A DNA stretch of 64,000 bases from Margaritispora aquatica (taxonomy: Eukaryota; Ascomycota; Leotiomycetes; Helotiales; Discinellaceae): contig VJWN01000027.1 of assembly GCA_007644065.1 (NCBI GenBank), positions 186,001-250,000 on the forward strand, written 5' to 3'. Of the stretch, positions 58,283-64,000 are shown piece by piece. Each line of letters begins with the position of its first letter. Positions within the stretch are counted from its first letter, which is position 1. Position numbers and translations under genes: made by a program. A model generated the notes under the pieces. That model saw only the letters and a list, made by a program, of their open reading frames with translations, was not told the origin of the DNA and ran no database searches.

Positions 58283-58983
58283 TTTGGACCAAAGGTTCTA
58301 CAGTTAACATTTTTGACAGAAGGATTTCGCGATGTAATAAGTAGGATTCAAGGCTCGCCCTTTGGGAACGTTGTTGCAGTACGGCTTGCAGCCTCTGTTC
58401 AATCTGATGTCTTTCATTTGCACCATTGTGTAATATGTACTCAGGCATGAGGCAGACTGATGCTTTCGGTGAATCGAACAGGTCTGACATGTGCATTAGT
58501 GGCTGAATTTATTGAAATGGCGGTTCCAGTATTCCTGTCGCTATTTGCTCTCAATCTTTCGTGCACCAATGAGGGTAGTTGAGTGATGCTCGAACGCCAC
58601 ATGATGACCACAACAGCTCAGCCCCGCGGAAATGTAACACGGCCGCCAGTCACCACTTCAGACGATCTCCCAGAGCCTTACCCACTCCCCACAATGACCT
58701 CCTCCCCAAAGATCTGATCGTTGCAAAAGTCCATGCCAGAGAGGAGAGAGATTGTCGACGTTGAAATGCGGGGATAACTAGCATCATGCCTTATAACTTC
58801 CAATTCACGTTCTTGGGATGTCAACACAATTACCTGGCAAGAATCACGAAAATTAGCGACCATGGGGTCCCTCAGGAAGCGAGTATCACCGAGACGTAAG
58901 GCTGCTTTCTGACTGAGAATAACATGTAGAAGAACATACTAACGTCAGTAAGATATGGCCTTCCGACGACATTTGCCGCCAAA
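58283..58983. other. Intergenic between divergent genes
   Basis: Upstream regions of the Jen1-like gene (left) and the orphan gene at 58984 (right). No separate gene is supported. Confidence 0.45.
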
Positions 58984-60538
58984 ATGGACGATCGAGATCA
59001 TAGGAAGCGATTCTTATACAATATCCACGGTCACGACTTTCTATCTTACAACGGACAATGGCAAGGCAAAGGCAGTGCAGACGATGTCGGGCATGTCGAA
59101 ACGGCTTATATCCCAATCTCAGAATCCTCGCTATTACAATCCTTGTGCCTCGAGAACGAGGAAAAGAACTTGCTAGGTCCAAATATGATTACAACTTTTG
59201 GTCCAAAGCCAGGTAGCATCTTCGTTGATGCTTATTCTCTAAAACGCTATGAGTGGCAAAATCTTCCAACGGATATGCCTCGAGCAATCAACAAAATTTA
59301 TTCTGCCCGGGGTTACGACAGGGGAGTCATTTGGGATGTTGCCATGAACAGTACAGGCGGATGGATAATTTTGTTGGACAAGGGCAAGTCATTTACATTT
59401 GGAGGACGGCTGCCATTCCACCTGAGCAGGATTTTACAAAATACACAAGAGCACAAACGGAACATGCCCAAGCTGGACACATCAATATATGTGAGTTATC
59501 TTCATCTGATTTCCAAGAAAATTTCTCAAATTAGTGAGACATACAACATGTGAAGTTTGAAACATTGGTCGTTATTGAGCTCGTCTCATCTCAGGATGTG
59601 TCAAAATCTAAGCATACATTTAGGACTATGGCTAACAACACCATCAGAGGATTTATCTCAACCACCAACACCCAGAAGAGTATGTGCTAATATTTGGCGA
59701 CGGACAATGTTTTGTGAATCTTCATTCGGAATTTCGAGAACCAATCGAACGACTTCTCACTGTATGGGGGAAAAGTACACACAAGAAATTTGATATCAAG
59801 TTTACATCTTCTTCCACCATCAGTCAATACACCCAGAAGCTTTTAAACGCATCCTACTATTCCCGGCGTGGCCTCTTCTTTCTCTCCCGACTCGACGAAC
59901 GGATGGCCCTCCTTTATCTCCGCGAAGCATCCCATCAGGATAGCAGCAACCTACACATACGCGAAAATTACTGCTTAGCAATATTTGCCATGGGACTTGA
60001 GCGAACTCCTCGAGACAGCCTCCTCCAAGACATGATCAGGCATCATCGGCCCAGCCGAGGACCGACTCGTCGTCCACCTCTCATACGACCTGATGACCAT
60101 AATGAAGATTCCTTCTTTAGGGACGAATACATGTGGATGCTAGAGGAGCCAGAATTCGATGCCGCCAATATGCAGAGCCGGTTGAATGAGCTACAACGAC
60201 CCTGTCTAGATGAAAAATATGGCCTGGCGCCGGCTGTGGCAACGAGCGAGTGGTCGTATGATATGGCTATTAAAGGGGATGAGAAGTACCACGAGTTGGG
60301 CGAGGTGGATGGAATAGACGAGGTGAGGTCTATTCCGCTTTTTGAAGTTGAGGGACATGCGGTCATGGTCAACAGGACTGATACTCAAATCTCGGAGCTC
60401 TCATCATCCACTGATGAGACTGATCGTGCCAAGATCAAGGAGGTGGTGCCTGCGAGGAGAGTGATCGTTCTTGACGAGCCTGTTTGGGACAAACCGAAGT
60501 CACGGAATCCATTTGCGAGACTCGCGAGGCGGAGATGA
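58984..60538 (+). CDS. Unknown fungal protein
   Basis: Exons 58984-59490 and 59648-60538, joined in frame (intron 157 nt, branch GGCTAAC, acceptor ATCAG); 465 aa. The N-terminal part has a compact, aromatic-rich look (FLYNIHGHDFLSYNGQWQGK, GVIWDVAMNSTGGWIILLDK, FTFGGRLPFHLSRIL). Exon 2 continues RIYLNHQHPEEYVLIFGDGQ and then GLFFLSRLDERMALLYLREA. The last third is Asp/Glu- and Arg-rich and probably disordered, ending SRNPFARLARRR. There is no signal peptide or membrane span. I do not recognise the family. Conserved-looking blocks and clean splicing argue for a real gene. Confidence 0.65.
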
Positions 60539-62506
60539 TAGACGTGTCATTTCGCCGCTACGATGCATACAAATATCACGCACGACATCTCACTCGGGTC
60601 CTTGACCTGCCTCGAGCGTCAGAGCACCCCATCAGGTTTGCTGGCTGGCAGTATCGTCTAGTAGCCACTTGAGATGTGCTGGTCATACAAGGAAAAGATG
60701 ATGGACTCCCACGTGGACTTGTGATGGAAGCCGTGGCTGAATAAAAGGATATCCGCAATGCCATTCGTTGTCTTCGGCGATTAATAGGACAAGTCTAAGG
60801 CGTTGGTTGTGAGCATGTAAATGGCCCACTCGCTTGTGATGAGGTTCGTCGGGTTTCTCATTGGCTGATCTTCTACTATCAATCTCGTAAGAGACTTACA
60901 GTTCGAACTTCGCCACAGAAGCCTTCCTTGGCCGTCTTATGGAATGGAGGTACTCTGATAGATTCTTCAATGTGGACGCATAGGTTGCAGATCGTTTTGA
61001 GCCTTAATTAATCATAGCAAAATAAGACTTTTTTTTTTTTTGCAAGCGCTTTTTTGGTACAAGATTGACTACATTGCTGTTCGGAAATTTCCACTACTCT
61101 TTCTCGCTTCAGTCACATTACTTCTACACTTTGCTACAAGCTTATGATTTCATCAATTTATGACCAGGAAGGATAAGCGACGCCTGCATGTACCTGTTTT
61201 GGGATTAGCTCGCAGCCTATCGAGAACTTGAATGGACAACACATCCTCACTCGCTCATTTTCTTAGACCGACTTCCGTTCCACACACATGCGCGAACAGC
61301 TCAGTACCACACCGATTTGAGGGCAATCCTGCCTACAACTGCTTTAGAAATCTTCGTGTTTCTTTAGAATCGAACTTCCAGTTCATACAAGCCAACAGCC
61401 CTCAACATCTATTGAAATCTCATATCAACTTCTGTCGATCAGTGGGATGCCTAGGAAACTTTCATTGTCACAACAATAGAGCAGATAAATCCTGCTCAGC
61501 GGAGAGTTCCAAGAGCTATAACCACATCTCTATCAATGCTATGGACAAATGCACAGATATGCAGCTCATGCTCTCCTTGAACATTCCTGCAACAAGTGCG
61601 GCATGCTTGCTAATCTTTCGCAAATCCTTCATCTTGCATACTTACCAAAGTCTCGATCTTATTCCATTTCACCCAGCAAAGTCGATTTTGACGGCTCTGG
61701 ATGTTCTTCCGGTGTCGTTCGTGGCTGGACGTTATCGGTACCTAATGCACAGCACAGCCCCACGCCCGCGCTGTCAAGCTCCCAGTGGCTGCTCTCAACC
61801 ACACCTGAGTCTCAAACTCGTTTGAGACGAGAAGACGGCCGATTCTGCTGCCTATCGGTCTTCTGTACAGCCAACACACTATCATTGGCGGTATGCGTCA
61901 CATCTAGCGGTCGGTTGAACCATGTGGTTCGTTTTCGCGAGTTGCTGCCCAATCGTATGGCAGCCGTTGAGCTGATGAAGATATAGTTGCGCTTGGAAGG
62001 GATGACTATATCAATGTGGTTGTCGCATGCTCATATCTGGACCCGATATGAAATGGCGAATCCTCACGAAAGCTGCAGATTTTGGTGGCAAACCTGGGGT
62101 CAGCTGATCGTTTGGACTGGTTCCCGCAACACGAGTCGATCAAGAAGAAGAAATATATACACACTCGGAATCCCAGCAGCACGGTCTTGCTATCCAAATA
62201 TTCTATCTTGATACACTCGCTTGCTCCATGAGTCAGAAGCTCCTCAGTGCCGCGTAGGACATCGGCAACGAGTTAGATATCGTGCTTTTAGTTGTCAGCT
62301 GGCTTTCAGGCAACGATCTAGAGTCATCCTGAAATCAGTGGTGTGATACAACGAATCACACTTTGAATCTACTGATACTCGAATTGCTGTTTTTAAGTTC
62401 GAAAGGAGGCTTCTTAGATTTATATTGACCGTGTTCTCTCAAGACTGGGAGAAGAGAATCCAACCCAAGGACAAAATTCACATCCAGCCCAGCGGAAGCG
62501 TGCAAC
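60539..62506. other. Gene-poor region with one doubtful reading frame
   Basis: A 197-codon ATG-initiated plus-strand frame at 61232-61825 is overlapped by a second frame at 61549-61986 in another phase; neither has a recognisable domain or a clear splice link, and I hold both doubtful. A T tract (12-13 T) lies at about 61029-61041. The rest shows no gene. Confidence 0.4.
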
Positions 62507-63359
62507 ATGGAAAACGACATTCTTTGCGAAAGATGTCGCCATCCAGCCGTAGATTATGCTCAGAACATGACATACGACAGATACGGCGAACGAATCCGCT
62601 GCCCAACATGTGAGGAAGTAACCAGAGGAATCGAGTGGCAGCGCCGAGAATGGAGCCGACGAGTCGTCCGCCTCGTGCAGAAGCTCAGCCCTGAGCTTCA
62701 GGAGTCTTACCAGTGGGATCTCAGGCACGGAACGCTGAGAGAGTTCCTAGTGAGGATGAGAGAGAGTGGGAGATCCCCCAGCGAGGCTGTTAGGGCCTGG
62801 CGGCATAAAACTGAATATATCGATGCCACCTTGGCTGCGAAGTGAGTGTCTCATTCGTGTAGATTTGAATTTTGACTGACAAAAACAAGCCAAAGACCCA
62901 TCCCACGAGCACGACCAAGCTCATCACAGTTCCAGATCAAGCTCGACACAGTGCCTCAGCGCCAATACCGCCAACCGTCCGACTTACCAGTTATCACCTC
63001 ACCGCCCATGAACTATCCCGTTTTGCGACCAACACTACCCATCATCTTCGCCAAACCCACTCAAATATTCCCCTCCCCGACGAACGACTCTATCCAACAG
63101 ACCTATTACCCGATCGAGTCAGACAGCGGTAGTGAGAGTTCGTCAGACACTGGCTCAGACTCCTCCGAGGTGTCGTTCCACGGGCGTGCGAGTGGCATTG
63201 TGAAGGATCGAAAGGGCAGGATGGCGGTGGTGGTGACGGATGATCGGGGGAGACGAGTGAAGGCGGTATGTTGCACCTATCTCCCAACTGACAATATGGA
63301 ATTTTTACTAACTAACACTTGTCTTACAGCACTCAGCTCTCGCCTATTTTGCAACATGA
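62507..63359 (+). CDS. Unknown protein with N-terminal paired Cys motifs
   Basis: Exons: 62507-62841, 62890-63265, 63330-63359; 246 aa. The N-terminus has two CxxC pairs (CERCRHPAV and IRCPTCEEV), spaced as in a zinc ribbon, followed by a basic helical stretch (WQRREWSRRVVRLVQKLSPE, RESGRSPSEAVRAWRHKTEY). The middle is Pro/Ser-rich, then an acidic Ser tract (SDSGSESSSDTGSDSSEVSF) and a basic VKDRKGRMAVVVTDDRGRRV. The ten-codon last exon encodes HSALAYFAT. Nuclear or nucleic-acid-associated function would fit but is only a guess. No known family is recognised. Confidence 0.6.
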
Positions 63360-63937
63360 GCACAGAATTTTCCACAGCCAGCAGGTACCGGGCTTTGGTA
63401 TACGGAGACGGCGGTGGTGGTGGTGCTCACATTACATTACGAGCTCGCTTAACTTCAGCGAGATCCCATATTCCGTTCCAGGTTTCCATTTTATTTTGAC
63501 GCAGGAGTCAACTTATTTGCACCGAAGAGATTGTTAACCCACGGATTATCTCCTCATCTGTTCCAGAAGCGCTGCAGGGTCGATTGAAAGATTTGATTCT
63601 GCTTAAATCCAGCCGAGTCGAGACGGGCTCTGAATCGTACACATACGAATGAGACGAGGGAGGGGGGGATGGACAGACTGTATGAATGAATAGTTGGGGA
63701 TAAAGGGTTGGGCGGATCATTTGGTTCTTTATATACCCTGTTCGCAAATTGCAATGTTTTACCATACATACCCAGACTATTCGGCTATCACCATAGCTTA
63801 ACTCTCACTATTTTTATCTATTGTTCGGTGCGGATATCTTGATCTTCCATCTAAGATCCATTCTCGACCTTTTTGCTGCCACAACTACTTTCGTGTTATT
63901 TTGGCACGCGATAATCCATCCCCCAAGTATTCTCACC
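63360..63937. other. Intergenic, nothing recognised
   Basis: 3' flank of the preceding gene and possible upstream region of a gene at the window edge. Overlapping frames at 63508-63769 have no support. Confidence 0.4.
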
Positions 63938-64000
63938 ATGACCAGAAACCCCCCAAAAGGAGGATCCGGAGTTAATCGCAAGCGTACTTACCACCGGTTT
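63938..64000 (+). CDS. Possible start of a gene running off the window
   Basis: An ATG in a favourable context (CTCACCATGACC) opens a basic frame (MTRNPPKGGSGVNRKRTYHR) that is unbroken to the last base. Twenty-one codons are too few to judge. Confidence 0.3.
   Translation, partial: MTRNPPKGGSGVNRKRTYHRF

Noticed and set aside
61232..61986. 197-codon ATG frame and an overlapping second frame
   Set aside because: Two phases overlap with no splice link that joins them convincingly, and neither shows a domain. Kept only as a doubtful note.

Overview
The window is nuclear DNA of a filamentous ascomycete (Pezizomycotina). The reasons are many short introns (mostly 45-70 nt, GT...AG, CTAAC/CTRAY-type branch sites), typical fungal families (HsbA, CBM1, Nup82, Trs20, Jen1-like MFS, Sng1, DUF3431, fungal caspase-like) and a Tc1/mariner copy full of stop codons in the way repeat-induced point mutation (RIP) leaves them. 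A Leotiomycete (Helotiales) is my best guess from protein flavour only. All splice models were read by eye: exon ends were placed at GT/AG sites that keep the frame, and the CDS lengths of the named protein-coding models sum to whole codons.

Layout. 1-5.0 kb: 3' part of a large HEAT-repeat tRNA 2'-O-methylation factor (Trm732/THADA). 5.3-8.8 kb: a small one-membrane-span protein with a microexon and a larger one-span Ser/Thr-rich surface protein. 10-11.4 kb: a secreted intradiol dioxygenase carrying a C-terminal CBM1 cellulose-binding module. 12.0 kb: an intron-containing tRNA-Ala(TGC). 13.4-15.8 kb: a divergent pair of small secreted ten-cysteine proteins. 16.2-20.7 kb: a short-chain dehydrogenase and an MFS sugar transporter. 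20.7-23.6 kb: gene-poor. 23.6-27.7 kb: a Sng1/DUF3533 membrane protein facing a DUF3431 membrane protein. 30.0-32.3 kb: a second copy of the divergent secreted-protein pair, one member of which has lost its middle. 33.5-34.7 kb: a second SDR (YMR226C type). 35.3-40.4 kb: a compact housekeeping block (Trs20, mitochondrial ribosomal protein MRPL31, cap-binding CBP20, Nup82) arranged as two divergent pairs. 40.8-45.9 kb: a predicted 1589-aa protein joining a caspase-like domain, a coiled coil and C-terminal C2H2 fingers. 47.9-49.7 kb: cytochrome b5/sphingolipid delta-8 desaturase. 50.15-51.53 kb: RIP-damaged mariner element. 52.5-54.5 kb: a small secreted protein and an HsbA-like cell-wall protein. 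56.4-58.3 kb: Jen1-like carboxylate transporter. 59.0-63.4 kb: two orphan proteins. The first bases of one more gene may lie at the right edge.

The most striking structure is the duplicated divergent pair. Four genes share a 63-nt first exon that encodes exactly the signal peptide. The two minus-strand copies differ from the two plus-strand copies in intron positions. A 16-bp upstream block lies at the same distance (526 bp) from the ATG in both plus-strand copies. One minus-strand copy carries an in-frame internal deletion between two Asp-Cys-Cys motifs. Together with the CBM1-tethered dioxygenase, the HsbA protein and the lone 78-aa secreted protein, this suggests a fungus that meets plant material, but host or lifestyle cannot be read from the sequence.
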